DNA of 64,000 bases. Origin: Chaetoderma sp. LZ-2023a (lineage: Eukaryota > Mollusca > Caudofoveata > Chaetodermatida > Chaetodermatidae). The stretch is from contig CM067370.1 in NCBI GenBank assembly GCA_034401795.1, positions 65,667,688-65,731,687 on the forward strand, in the 5' to 3' direction. Below the pieces are notes generated by a model. The model did no database searches. It was given only the letters and a program-made list of their open reading frames with translations, and was not told where the DNA came from. This document shows, piece after piece, positions 10,209 to 20,346 of this stretch. The first letter of the stretch is position 1, and each line of letters starts with the position of its first letter. A program made the position numbers and the translations under genes.

Positions 10209-13029
10209 ATGGCAGGAGGGAACACTTCGCCACAGGAGGACTTAGGACCTTTAAATCAGGTGACTTCTAGTAAAATTAGCGAGTTTTCTTCCCGGTGTAT
10301 TGTGTTTCCGGGACTCGCGTTTACCGTGATAAGCGCCTTGGTTAGTTGGTTTATGTCAACTCGGTGCTACCTAAGACTAATTTCTCTTTCTGTTTATGTC
10401 CACAGGTCTGTATGACGCTAGGTGGTGACATCACAGTAGCAGAGAGTTAGTTTTCTCTCCACCATGGTTCCATTTCCTACTAACACTGTTAGGTTATCTA
10501 ACCAAATGAAAAAATATGTCCAGTGAGTTGGAGGCCTAGTATAAAGGTCTTCTCACTTTGCCCTCTTGATCCAATTCCTTCCCCATGAGGTGGAGAGAGT
10601 TAAGAGGCGTGCAGATGGTGGAGTTCTCCGGTTCGTCACGTTGGATGGTTTGTCTATACAAAGTGTCAGGTATCTAGTTATTGATAATGTGGTGATGTTA
10701 ATTATTGTAAACAAACAAAGGGAGATAATTAACATTTTTGCCAGAAAAGAGTTATCTATATGTATCTGATGGTTGTGTAATCGACTTATCCATTCAGCAT
10801 ACAATTCGTCCTTGCACTTGGATGTTTTGTTGGGATCGAATTTTTCCTGTCACGGGATTAATGACGTCATAATCAGCCTGGCTATGTGTTTATCAGCAAT
10901 TCAAGCGCTATGCTGGTTTCTGATGTATATTGATCTTTATGATCGTTTTCCTTCTCTTTGAGTTGGATTGAGTTTCTAAGCTTAACTAGTTGCTCATACT
11001 CCTTGTCCTTTGCCCTGTTTCAGGGACCGGGTTGCGCGTCCTGTGGACGTTTTCTTCATGAAAAGTTCTGGCCTCATCTGTGCTATCAATGTAGCCCTTG
11101 TGGTCCCTTGGTTAATTGTGACATATGTAAGCACTGGGGGGGCGAGTTAATGTCCGAATTCTTGTGCTGCTTACAGGCGACGGACAAGGTGGTAGAGGAG
11201 GAGAAGAAGAAGAAGCGGAAACGAGAGGTTGTAAGTAGGAAGGGTAAGGGGAAGGTCTCGTCCGCGGTGGATATGGAGGCCTTCCGGACCGAGATGTTGG
11301 GAGAGATGAAGAGGGCAATAAAGGATTTGGTTCCAGGGTTGCTTCGTGGCATGCTTCCTGGACCAAATCCTTTACTGTCCTCATCATCGGCTTCGGAGCA
11401 GGTAATCCCCGCCTCTGGATCGATTTTCCTTAGTCCGCTTCCGTTGTTCGACGATTCAGAGGTGGCCCCATTAGAGGGGGCGTTCCACGGCCCTGGCAGC
11501 AGGCTTATTGCCGCGCCGATAGGGGACCGTGGACGGTTGTCGCTGGAACCCGCGGGCTGCTTATCAGTCCAGGGGTATCCGCACGCCGCGGTGGCCAGTA
11601 CCTCCTATGGCACCGTTCCTGGTCAGCCCGGGTTAGCTCTCTTTGCTGACCCGGGGTCTAATCTTTCTGACCAGGGTGATGAGGATTACCTGCTAGGGTC
11701 GCCGTCTGACGACGTGGACATGGATGAAGACGTTTGTGCACCCCTCGCGGGGAATACAGGCGCCTTATTCCACGGTTTTACTCACCCTGGAGTAAAGTCC
11801 GCGGCTCAGGTGGTGGCCCAGGGCGCTGCTGATGGCCAGCGGTACCGCATACCTCGGCTTGCCGAGGGTGTTGCTGGTGGTGGCCGGGCCCGTGGTGAGA
11901 CTATGTATACCCCGCGCTCTGCCACGGTGCCTGCTCCTGGTCAAACCAGTGATATTCTCATGCCGGTGCTGTCAGGCCCGCGTGTTTTCCCTGGCTTGCC
12001 AGGTGTATCAGCATACCCGCCGTCAAGCTCTACTGCTTGCGCTCAGGAGGAAGACGAAGGACCCCGTCTTGTAGAGCGCTCGCAGTTAGCCACGGAGGAG
12101 GATTGGTATGACGCTTGCCAGTGGTTGGTGAGCGTTAGGCCTGATCTGCCCGTGGAGCAGTCGGCTAGCCAGCGTGTTCACACGCCGTGGTTAGCTGGGA
12201 AACCGACTGCTAACGCTATGCCTTCTCTGCCGCTGGCGGAGCATGTCGTTGACATGTTCAAGGCGGCGGAGTCGTCCATTAAGTCGAGTGGACGTCTCGC
12301 GAAGGCCCCTCGCGAGGTGGCCAGGCGTTGTCGCATCGATGACCGCGCGGCTTTGGGTGAGGATGCGCGGCCAGGCTCCCGTTCTGACACGGGTGTCTTG
12401 TGCTCGAACGCGTTGCGTTCGGAGAATACCGCGTTGCGTGATGCGGAGGAGAGTGGGAGGGCTTCGATTGCCGCTCTGTCCCACGTCTCCCGGGGGTAGT
12501 AACGGCATCCGCATCGCGCCAGCCAAGTCCGGTCACTGTCCAGCGAACCATCCAGGATGGTATTAACCTGGCGCTGGACTGTATGACTCGGGCGGTGACC
12601 AGGAGTGTCAGGGCAAGACGCACGTTTGCCCTGGACAATCTGTGCCCGTCTCAGGACCTGTACAATAGGCTACTGCGTACGCCTATGACGGGCCCTGGTC
12701 TTTTTGGAGGTGAGGGATGTCGACACCTCCAGGAGACGGTCACCCTGGTGAATAACCAGAGGGCGCTGCGCGAGCAGTTTGATGTGCTGCGTCGTGCTAA
12801 CGTTCGCGCCGCGGCCCCGGCGTATCGTCCCCTGCAGGCTCGAGGTGGTGCTGGCCAGGTCAGAGGCCAGCCACCGTCGCAGCGTCGGCCTCGGCCGCGT
12901 GCGATTCGGCCAGCAGCGAGGGGGGCGCAGGTTCCTCAGGCGCCGTCAGCCAGGCAGCCGCCCGCGCACCGAGGTGCGCGCGGGGCGGGGCGGGGCGTGC
13001 GAGGATCTGGGCGTGGTTATCGGTCCTGA
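10209..13029 (+). CDS. DIRS B1 ORF1 (Gag-like) with a probable intron and one frameshift
   Basis: The best model has a first exon at 10209-10259 (ATG, 17 codons, donor CAG|GTGACT) and a second from 11024 (acceptor CCTGTTTCAG). The two join in phase 0, and the downstream frame stays open to 12499. The second exon opens with a Cys-rich motif (CASCGRFLHE, CYQCSPCG, CDICKHW) resembling a zinc-binding module. A Lys/Arg-rich stretch and a long acidic and Pro-rich linker follow. At 12490 a short deletion relative to copy B3 shifts the frame. The C-terminal part then runs to 13029 with TGPGLFGGEG and an Arg/Gly-rich basic tail. Role as the particle or nucleic-acid-binding protein is inferred. The intron is a prediction. 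Confidence 0.7.
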
Positions 13030-13062
13030 CAGGACGCTTACCACGGTAAGAACCACTCCGGT

Positions 13063-15999
13063 GTGTATGGCGACGGAGACAGTGCCGCTCTTGCATGCCT
13101 CGTGTCCACCGCGGTCCCTAGGTGGACCGGTGGGAGGCCGGTTAGCCGACCACATGCAAGAGTGGGAACGGTTAACTCAGGACCGTTTAGTCTTGCGATG
13201 GCTTTCCGTCGGGTATCATCCAGAGTGGGTGACAGGCCCGCCGTCGCGACTGTCTCTGGTGCCAGTCTGGACTCCCATTCCGAGAGATCCAGAGCAAAGG
13301 TTGTGTATCGAGGAGGAGATAAATTCCCTCATACAAAAGGGAGCTATTCAGCCGGCACAAAGGTGTCCGGGCTTCTATTCAACCCTGTTCTTAGTAACAA
13401 AACGCACCGGAGGGTGGAGACCGATTCTCAACCTCAAGCCATTGAACAAGTTCATCGAGACGCCCAGTTTCAATATGGAAACGGTGCGCTCGGTGTTGGC
13501 GGGGTTGGAGAGGGGGATGTGGACGGCGTCGATAGATTTGAAGGACGCTTATTTCCACATCCCCATCCACGGGAGTTTCTGTCGCTTCCTGAGATTTGCA
13601 TTCCAGGGCAGACAGTGGGAATTCAGGGTGTTGCCCTTCGGAATTTCCACGGCTCCTCGGGTTTTCACCCGTGTGGTTCTTGCGATCACAGCATACCTCC
13701 GCAGGAGAAGCATAGCAGTCCACACGTACATAGACGACTGGCTGTTGAAAGCGCACACCCGGGAAAGTTTGTCCGCCAATCTGGAGATTGTTTTGAAAAT
13801 TCTCACAGACTTGGGCTGGATGATCAATTTCCCAAAATCAGAGCTGACTCCATCCCAGAAGTTTGTTTACCTGGGGATGTTCTTCGATCTAGAGACAGGA
13901 TATGTTTATCCTACTCAGGAGAGAGTTCAGATACTCATCTCATTGATTCAGTCAGTGTGCGACAGTCGTCATGTCCTGGCACGGGTTTACTTGAGAATGC
14001 TGGGGTTGATGGTTTCGTTGGAACCAGTCATTCCTCAGGCCGCCTTACGCAGGCGGCCGATCCAGTTGTTTCTCATGACACAATGGACCCAGAGTACAGG
14101 TTCGCTGGACTCGAATGTGTCAGTGTTGGCGCCTCTGATTCACCACCTGCAATGGTGGTTGAATACAGAGAATCTCTTGCCGGGGGTTTTGCTAACCCCT
14201 CCCCACCCTCAGGTGACTGTGTATACAGATGCATCGATGGAGGGCTGGGGAGCTTGCCTGGAAGAATCCACGATATCAGGGCTTTGGAATCTGGAACAGT
14301 CAAAGGAACATATAAATCTACTGGAGCTAAGAGCAGTAGTCCTGGGCCTGGAACATTTCTTACAGAAAGTTCAGGGCAAGATTGTTCTTATTCGTTCAGA
14401 CAACTCAACAGTTGTGACTTACATAAACCGCCAGGGCGGAACGAAGTCGCCCAGTCTCTGTATGATGACATGGAAACTGCTTTGTTGGTGTCTGGATCAC
14501 CAGATTACCTTGAAAGCAGTTCATATTCCGGGAAGGTTAAACCTGCTAGCAGACTCATTGAGCCGAAGGATGAGTGTTTTACCCACGGAATGGCAACTAA
14601 ATCAATGTGTGGCGGATCGTCTGTTCGACCATTGGGGGAAACCCAACATCGATTTGTTCGCAACGAAGAAGAATGCGAAGATGACGACGTACGTCTCTCC
14701 GATTCCGGATCCAAGCGCTTTCGCAACAGATGCGTTAGCTATCAGCTGGGGGAGAATGTATGCATACGCATTCCCTCCAGCAATCCTGATTCCAAAAATT
14801 CTTCAGAAAATCAGACAAGAGGAATGCCAAGTGCTTCTGATCGCCCCGGATTGGCCAAGCCGATCATGGTATACGGATCTGCTGGACCTTCTGGTCTGCA
14901 ATCCGGTTCCTCTGCCTCTGATGGACGATATTATCTTCCAGGGCAAGGCCCTTCACAACAATCCGTCAATGTTCAGATTGACTGCGTGGATGTTGTCAAG
15001 GAATCTAGAATTAAGGAGGGCTTTTCTGAGCAAGCAGCCATGTTTATGGCCAAAGCCAGGAGGGGGTCAACCTCCAGAGCATATAATTATAAAATCAACA
15101 GATTTGCAGAATGGTGCTCAAAAAGATGTATTGATCCAATGGATTCATCTATTCAAGTAGTAGCTGATTTCCTCTGTCACCTCTATGATGCCTATAGCCT
15201 CAAGCCTAACTCTATTGCTGGTTATAAGTCAGCATTAATGTCTGTTATTCCTTGCTTGGCTAAGAGGGGAAGTGATGAAGTAAATACATTGAATGTATTA
15301 ATTAAAGGCATGGGCAATCTAAGACCAAGGAATCCACCTGTGATTCCGTCTTGGAGTTTATCGCTAGTGCTTCAAGTACTAGGTGATAAGCCTTTTGAAC
15401 CACTTAGTTCCATTTCTATGAAACTATTAACACTGAAGACTGTGTTTTTAATTGCTGCGGCCTCGGCTAGGCGTAGGAGTGAGATTCATGCCTTATCAGC
15501 CGAGGATGACCGTTTTGTGGTTTCAGGGGAAGGCCTTAAGCTGCTACCTAGGATTAATTTCTTGGCTAAAAATCAGTCGTTGAAATATCCAGGTCAACCT
15601 ATTATTTTGCCTGCTTTAACTAGATATGATCCTAATTCTAAAGCATGGTGTCCCGTCCGGGCGCTGCGCCGGTACAAACAACGTACGGCGGCATGGCGCA
15701 CCGACCAGTCAGCGTTATGGTTGTCATATATTGAACCCCATGGGAGGGCTTCTAAGGACACCATTTCCAGGTGGATTGTGGAATGCATTCAGTTTTGCCA
15801 TAAATCCGCCACCGGGAAGCAGGTTGACGTGGCCAAGGCTCACAGTGTCCGCGGCGTAGTGACATCCACGGCCCTATTTAATGGGGTCCCTGTGGATGAT
15901 ATTATGTCGGTGGCTCAGTGGCACTGTGAGTCAAGTTTTACAGACCATTATCTCCGTGACACCTCTAATCCTCTCGCCTTGTCGGTTTTGAAAAAATAA
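13063..15999 (+). CDS. DIRS B1 tyrosine recombinase frame (domain in the last third)
   Basis: The frame is open for 978 codons. Only the part from about 14956 resembles a protein family, the DIRS tyrosine recombinase; upstream of that it is a shifted reading of the RT. The recombinase has SARRRSEIHALSAE (first catalytic Arg), AHSVRG (HxxR at 15841), QWHCESSF and the nucleophile Tyr at 15949-15951 in DHYLRD. It ends LALSVLKK. The enzyme recombines the circular DNA copy into the genome. It has no frameshift, unlike A1 and A2. The true start is unknown; DIRS recombinases overlap the RT frame and need a translational trick or a separate transcript. Confidence 0.88.
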   Translation: MYGDGDSAALACLVSTAVPRWTGGRPVSRPHARVGTVNSGPFSLAMAFRRVSSRVGDRPAVATVSGASLDSHSERSRAKVVYRGGDKFPHTKGSYSAGTKVSGLLFNPVLSNKTHRRVETDSQPQAIEQVHRDAQFQYGNGALGVGGVGEGDVDGVDRFEGRLFPHPHPREFLSLPEICIPGQTVGIQGVALRNFHGSSGFHPCGSCDHSIPPQEKHSSPHVHRRLAVESAHPGKFVRQSGDCFENSHRLGLDDQFPKIRADSIPEVCLPGDVLRSRDRICLSYSGESSDTHLIDSVSVRQSSCPGTGLLENAGVDGFVGTSHSSGRLTQAADPVVSHDTMDPEYRFAGLECVSVGASDSPPAMVVEYRESLAGGFANPSPPSGDCVYRCIDGGLGSLPGRIHDIRALESGTVKGTYKSTGAKSSSPGPGTFLTESSGQDCSYSFRQLNSCDLHKPPGRNEVAQSLYDDMETALLVSGSPDYLESSSYSGKVKPASRLIEPKDECFTHGMATKSMCGGSSVRPLGETQHRFVRNEEECEDDDVRLSDSGSKRFRNRCVSYQLGENVCIRIPSSNPDSKNSSENQTRGMPSASDRPGLAKPIMVYGSAGPSGLQSGSSASDGRYYLPGQGPSQQSVNVQIDCVDVVKESRIKEGFSEQAAMFMAKARRGSTSRAYNYKINRFAEWCSKRCIDPMDSSIQVVADFLCHLYDAYSLKPNSIAGYKSALMSVIPCLAKRGSDEVNTLNVLIKGMGNLRPRNPPVIPSWSLSLVLQVLGDKPFEPLSSISMKLLTLKTVFLIAAASARRRSEIHALSAEDDRFVVSGEGLKLLPRINFLAKNQSLKYPGQPIILPALTRYDPNSKAWCPVRALRRYKQRTAAWRTDQSALWLSYIEPHGRASKDTISRWIVECIQFCHKSATGKQVDVAKAHSVRGVVTSTALFNGVPVDDIMSVAQWHCESSFTDHYLRDTSNPLALSVLKK
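13067..15160 (+). CDS. DIRS B1 reverse transcriptase - RNase H - methyltransferase-like protein
   Basis: The frame is open from 12779; the first ATG after the ORF1 stop is 13067. In order it has an RT fingers/palm region (GGWRPILNLKPLNKF, DLKDAYFHIPI), the catalytic YIDDW at 13727-13741, and RNase H motifs YTDASMEGWGA, RSDNSTVVTYINRQGG and HIPGRLNLLADSLSRR. A Dam-like methyltransferase region characteristic of DIRS follows (DLFATKKNA, ISWGRMYAYAFPP, LIAPDWPSRSWY). No stop or frameshift is seen. It copies element RNA into DNA. The last two thirds overlap, in another frame, the open frame that ends in the recombinase. Initiation could be by re-initiation or frameshift from ORF1. Confidence 0.92.
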   Translation: MATETVPLLHASCPPRSLGGPVGGRLADHMQEWERLTQDRLVLRWLSVGYHPEWVTGPPSRLSLVPVWTPIPRDPEQRLCIEEEINSLIQKGAIQPAQRCPGFYSTLFLVTKRTGGWRPILNLKPLNKFIETPSFNMETVRSVLAGLERGMWTASIDLKDAYFHIPIHGSFCRFLRFAFQGRQWEFRVLPFGISTAPRVFTRVVLAITAYLRRRSIAVHTYIDDWLLKAHTRESLSANLEIVLKILTDLGWMINFPKSELTPSQKFVYLGMFFDLETGYVYPTQERVQILISLIQSVCDSRHVLARVYLRMLGLMVSLEPVIPQAALRRRPIQLFLMTQWTQSTGSLDSNVSVLAPLIHHLQWWLNTENLLPGVLLTPPHPQVTVYTDASMEGWGACLEESTISGLWNLEQSKEHINLLELRAVVLGLEHFLQKVQGKIVLIRSDNSTVVTYINRQGGTKSPSLCMMTWKLLCWCLDHQITLKAVHIPGRLNLLADSLSRRMSVLPTEWQLNQCVADRLFDHWGKPNIDLFATKKNAKMTTYVSPIPDPSAFATDALAISWGRMYAYAFPPAILIPKILQKIRQEECQVLLIAPDWPSRSWYTDLLDLLVCNPVPLPLMDDIIFQGKALHNNPSMFRLTAWMLSRNLELRRAFLSKQPCLWPKPGGGQPPEHIIIKSTDLQNGAQKDVLIQWIHLFK

Positions 16000-16536
16000 A
16001 TCGGTTTATATTTTTTGAGGTGGTTTTTCCTCATTACTTATATATTTCACAATTAATTTATGGAAACACCCACTTTTTTGGGCCTGCATCAGTCTTTACC
16101 AATGGGAAGATGATGTCAGCAGCCTTTTCAACAAGGTCAGTCTTGTTCATGTGTTGTCCGTTGTTGATTGTATTGTCACGATTACCCGTTATTAATATGG
16201 TGATGGTTTGTGTATTTGTGTGGTTCATTGTTGAGAGTTACGAAAATGGAGCTTTTTCGTCTCTGTCCTGTAGTACATGGCACTTGTACGTAGAGAGCGT
16301 ATAGGACATTGAGGTCAGTCGACTCTTCCTCCCTTGAAGGAGGGGGGGGGGGGAGCGCATATGACATTCGGTCATCTCTCATACATCGGTGGTGTTATCC
16401 GATGGTTAGTCAAACCCTGACTGTTTTTTCTTACAGTTTCAGAAGTTTAAGTGCCTTAAACGCAGAAAAGCGTATAGGGATGAGCTGGTCTTTTGACCTC
16501 GCCTCCCTCCCGCCAGATTCACTTTCGAATTCTGGC
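16000..16536. other. DIRS B1 3' untranslated region with poly-G tract
   Basis: This lies between the recombinase stop and the internal complementary region. A run of G at 16341-16354 is followed by AGCGCATATGACATTCGGTC. The same layout occurs in B2 at 50838-50885, where the G run is longer. No gene seen. Confidence 0.6.
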
Positions 16537-16634
16537 AATATCAAAAGTATTAGGGAGGTAAGTATACTCTTGAAGTGAAATAAACGAAATCTAGGATTTC
16601 TTTTTTCACGAGAGAGTTGATACTTACCTCCCTA
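16537..16634. repeat. DIRS B1 internal complementary region
   Basis: The segment carries the complement of the left outer end (AGTATACTCTTGAAGTG) fused to the complement of the right outer end (AAATAAACGAAATCTAGGAT). GGGAGGTAAGTAT words flank it on the left and their inverse on the right. It is the DIRS circle-junction template and fixes the ends of B1. Confidence 0.88.
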
Positions 16635-16703
16635 GATACGGACCCGGCCTCTCCACCCCACAGAGGCTCGGTCTTCAGGCTCTTAATAGTTGCATGTGTG
16701 TCA

Positions 16704-16921
16704 GCCAATAATCTAGTCAGAGGAAGTGCTAGTCTGCGCATGCGCGGTGGTGGGGCTGGCATCCGCCAGACTACGCTCTGACTCCCTGCCCAGTAGGGGC
16801 ACCTAACTGTTTTAAATCTGAGTGTTTATTGAGTGAAAGCCAATATTTAGCAATATCAAAAGTATTAGGGAGGTAAGTATCAACTCTCTCGTGAAAAAAG
16901 AAATCCTAGATTTCGTTTATT
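16704..16921. repeat. DIRS B1 right inverted terminal repeat
   Basis: It is inverted relative to 9924-10125 (GCCAATAATCTAG, GTGCTAGTCTGCGCATGCGC, CTGCCCAGTAGGGGCACC). It continues into the right-specific end GATTTCGTTTATT. Confidence 0.88.
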
Positions 16922-17331
16922 GGATTGATTGTTACACGCAGATTAACTCAGATCGTAATTTACGGCTTAAAAGATAGCTATGTGATAAACACAATTCTCC
17001 TAGATGTTAATTGATGGGTGAAGGAATTTGTTAATTTTGGTCATGAAAAGTCATGGAACTTCAAACACAGAAAGGTGTATGAACTCTTTATTAAGGAAAG
17101 TCTGACTACTCTTACATGTAATTCTAATAATATCCCATTTATGACTGAGTACATGTCAGCTGTGTAGTGTATACTTGCATACATGCACATAAATAAGCAT
17201 GAACTAATATACTTTGTCAATTTCCTTTAACACAATCTTCATGCTACATTGATTCCTTGGGCGATGGTGGTTTGATGGGGGTGGGGGGGGGGGCATAGAT
17301 TTCTGCAATATCTGATTGTTATACTTGTTTT

Positions 17332-17541
17332 CTAACCCTTACCACTCTGATGCCAATATTCTATTTTTTACTGTGTCAATATCAAAGAAACTGGTGTACA
17401 TTTTTAAACAATTTTGGTGGAAGATGTTGCTGTCTACGACAGCACCATCTTCAACCAAATTTGTTCAAAAATGAACACCAGATCATCTGTTAATTTAATT
17501 AAAAAATTACAATTTTTAACATCTGAGTGGTAATGGTTAAA
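17332..17541. repeat. Hairpin MITE with TIRs TTAACCNTTACCACTC
   Basis: The left end CTAACCCTTACCACTCTGATG and the right end, read inverted, TTAACCATTACCACTCAGATG match. The centre is a second palindrome (TTGGTGGAAGATG..GACAGCACCATCTTCAACCAA). It is non-coding. A separate poly-G run lies just before it at 17280-17293. Confidence 0.6.
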
Positions 17542-17719
17542 CGTTTCCCTTATTGGTGTAGTGTATCGGTAGCATAAGTCACTGAGAGAACATCTGCCTT
17601 GTCCACTGCACCATGAAGCTAACAGTGGGGGTTAATAGAGGAATCGAGTTTTAGTTATGCCTCGCCAATCTCTAGCTAAGCACCGCCCACCCTTTGACAG
17701 TGTTGGGATCGATCGATCC

Positions 17720-18020
17720 CTGCACTCTGTGAATCTCAATTTCCAGAAAACTGTACAGGTAAGCTGTTGAATATTATGAAAGTAATTTAACCTGTTGCGG
17801 TTGCTGATTTTGGCAGGAACAACGCCCAGTCAAATTAGTCTTAAAATATTCAACAGCATGTTTGTTAAATAGTAGACATACAATTCATACAGCCTGTCGG
17901 ACTATCACGCATTTATGACAGACTAAATTGAGTCATTAGTGATGTAATGTGATTATGACGTCAGCCTACATGTCACATAGTTGATCATAACATAATATGA
18001 TTGACAGAGAATCTGGATTC
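17720..18020. repeat. Interspersed repeat (introns 2, 3 and 5)
   Basis: About 280 bases built from TACAGGTAAGCTGTTGAATATT, then AAATATTCAACA..TTAAATAGT, then a CAGCCTACATGTCACAT block. It recurs at 26720-26925 and 52930-53230. The first part contains an inverted word (GTTGAATATT / AATATTCAAC). Family unknown, probably a non-autonomous DNA element. Confidence 0.5.
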
Positions 18021-18308
18021 ATTAATTTATCAGTGTAGCACACAGGATAGTTCATCAGTCCAGCAACAGCCACATATCTGCACACTACATGCACATTATA
18101 AGGCATTCAGTTTCTGCATGTATCAAATGTTCCATGCACCTGTATTTCAATATCAGTATGTAATAAATTTCAGTGTGAATGAAGATGAAGATAATTAGTT
18201 TGCATCTCTTGGAGATGCATATTGGCTGGTTGTAATTCTACCACTAACGTTTGTTTGGATACCTTAAGCTTTGAATTCACTATAAATATCTGTATGTACT
18301 TGTTTCAG

Positions 18309-18374
18309 TTGACGATGGCACTGGTGTGCTATCATGTACTTGTTGGAAAAATGAGGGCAATCACGTGAACATAG
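18309..18374 (+). CDS. STN1: STN1 exon 3 (OB-fold DNA-binding strand)
   Basis: The acceptor is CTTGTTTCAG|TT and the donor ATAG|GTATGA, phase 1 on both sides. The 66 bases encode VDDGTGVLSCTCWKNEGNH. The VDD.TG..(N/S)C.CWK pattern is the most recognisable STN1 signature in the OB fold. Exon 3 sits 1.4 kb after DIRS B1 and 0.9 kb before DIRS A2 and is undamaged. Confidence 0.93.
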
Positions 18375-18529
18375 GTATGAAATCATAAATGTATTAATGG
18401 TATTATTGCATGTTAGTCTATAGGACATGTAGATTTAGAGTTGTTCGGAAGAAGCGGATTGGTTGATTGATTTGGCGGTCATGTTGCTGTCATTTGTCAC
18501 AAAAATTACCTTTTCCTGGGATTGTAGAA

Positions 18530-18830
18530 TAGATCAGGCTGAAACATGGCGGATTGCATTGACAACTAAGTATTGTGGCTTCCAAGGAAATGAGAATGCA
18601 GACAAACTGGATGGAAGAAAATGGCACACACAATTCCCCAAACTTTATATCAAGAGATTACGGCTATTTTGAGAATGTGGAGAGAAAGGAATGAAGTAGA
18701 GCAGAACAAGTCATCATAGTTAGACTCCAGTAAGAACTGACCACTGCAACCGCAGACAATTCCTATGCAGCATATGTCGATCAGAGATAGAAATATGTCC
18801 ATGTCATGACGTGAGAAAGAGTTTCAAACT
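18530..18830 (+). mobile_element. Remnant of a LINE RNase H / C-terminal region
   Basis: In one frame the text GFQGNENADKLDGRKW resembles the GIPGNE.AD.LAR signature of RNase H domains in some non-LTR retrotransposons. Near 18735 another frame reads RTDHCNRRQFLC and then CPCHD, like the post-RNase H motif of such elements. The frames are interrupted, so this is a fossil. Confidence 0.45.
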
Positions 18831-19242
18831 CCCAACTCATTCTACATGTCTGCTCTCTTTTTAATAATATAAGATCAGAAAGGTTGTCATCAAAAGAAAC
18901 CTTTGAAACAAAACTGTGAGGCTCTTCTGGAGACAATGCAAGACCTAATTTTTTGTGCCCTGTGCTCAAATCTGGCTGTAAGCATGGTTTCATTTGGAAC
19001 ACAGAAGACAATTCATTTGTAAAAATCCTCACCCACGAAGTGCTAGACGAGTATCACATCACACCAGGCACATGTCTGCATAGATGGAGTCTTAGACACA
19101 ACTATCAATAATAGAGCAAGGTCTTTATCTGGTTCACAAATTGAAGGACATCTACTCGGCTTTTGCAGATTAGCTTAAGACAACCAGGTTGAAACTATGA
19201 CATTTCTAATCACTCCCATACCCATTGCCACAGTGAACCCTC

Positions 19243-19442
19243 ATTCTCCTTCGATCAATACTCACCATTCTGTTACTTTCTGATACACAGCTGGCCCTGA
19301 CAACTGGCTCTAGGACTATAGACGTAGAAAGCTTTACCGACTCCTTGGAACCGGGTACTCGGCTCCCAACTGCCGAGTACCTGTCTACCATAGAGCTCAT
19401 ATTGTTTGCATAGCCACCAAACAAGAGAAATCCATGGCTTGC
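19243..19442. repeat. DIRS A2 left inverted terminal repeat
   Basis: About 200 bases, inverted relative to 26083-26268. Matching words include GTTACTTTCTGATACACAGC, ACTATAGACGTAGAAAGC, GGAACCGGGTACTCGGC and GAGAAATCCATGGCTTGC. Confidence 0.88.
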
Positions 19443-20346
19443 AGGGAGAGATTTAAAGTTTTTTGAAAAGAAATCTTAAGTCTTTTATCTGTGATTTGAT
19501 AGTTTGTGCGTTCTTGAAAGGATATAACTGGATAAAATGGAGAATACCGCCGATGATAACCAGGTTGTATAATTCCTTATTACCCATAGTTAAAAGACTT
19601 AGGTCTCTAAATTTTGTTGTGTCGCATGTTCCAATTTCTGACCCCATAGAATCTGGGACGTGTGCTAACAACGAGATATGCCAGACGATCGCCTTCTTTA
19701 AACCCCAACAGGCGATCGGCAGATATGAAAATAGGTGTTTGCTACAGTATTTCTAACACGAATATCGGCTGACGTCGTTCTCCGTAGGGTCCGAGCGGGT
19801 GACGTCACACCCGTGATGCTCGGATGTTTATGTGAAGAAAATTTTTCATTAATTCGCGCATCTTGTTCTGGGTGCTGCGTACTAAAAATGGTACCAGAAA
19901 ACTTTGGAATGGTCAAGTTTACGTGTGATCACGATCGGTTTGCAATGATCGGTGGTGTCAAAATTCTTGAGAGATGCGTGGTCTGTGGTTTTACCGTGTG
20001 CTACAGCAGTTTGTTTACATTTTGTTGTTTCTTCACATATCGTTTTGGCTTTCATTAAGAGTATAATTTATATTAATTGGTAAATATACCCTGAATGCTA
20101 TGCTATATGATTCCTGGTTCCGTTATACATCCTGGAGGATCAATTATGGGTGTATTTATGCCCGCTTCGTTCTTGTCGTTATAGTCAATGCGATCTTTGT
20201 TGTAACGTTGCGGGGTGGGGTGCGGGAGGGTTTGCAGTTAATTTATGGTCAAATTATTTGAAAATTAATTGTCTGCCTTCCATTTTTGTTTATGTTCCGC
20301 TGGCTTATTGTAGGTTTGGTTTATAGGCCAAGCCATCCCCGCCATC

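Larger units (their letters stand above)
9924..16921 (+). mobile_element. DIRS-type retrotransposon copy B1, nearly complete, in STN1 intron 2
   Basis: This 7.0-kb element has a left repeat starting TTTCACTTCAAGAG and a right end at TTCGTTTATT. The ends are fixed by the internal complementary region (16537-16634), which reads the complements of both outer ends fused as CTCTTGAAGTGAAATAAACG. ORF1 has one frameshift. The RT-RNase H-methyltransferase-like frame and the tyrosine recombinase frame are open with their catalytic motifs. It is the best-preserved mobile element in the window and could be recent. It lies in the same orientation as STN1, 1.4 kb before exon 3. Confidence 0.94.
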
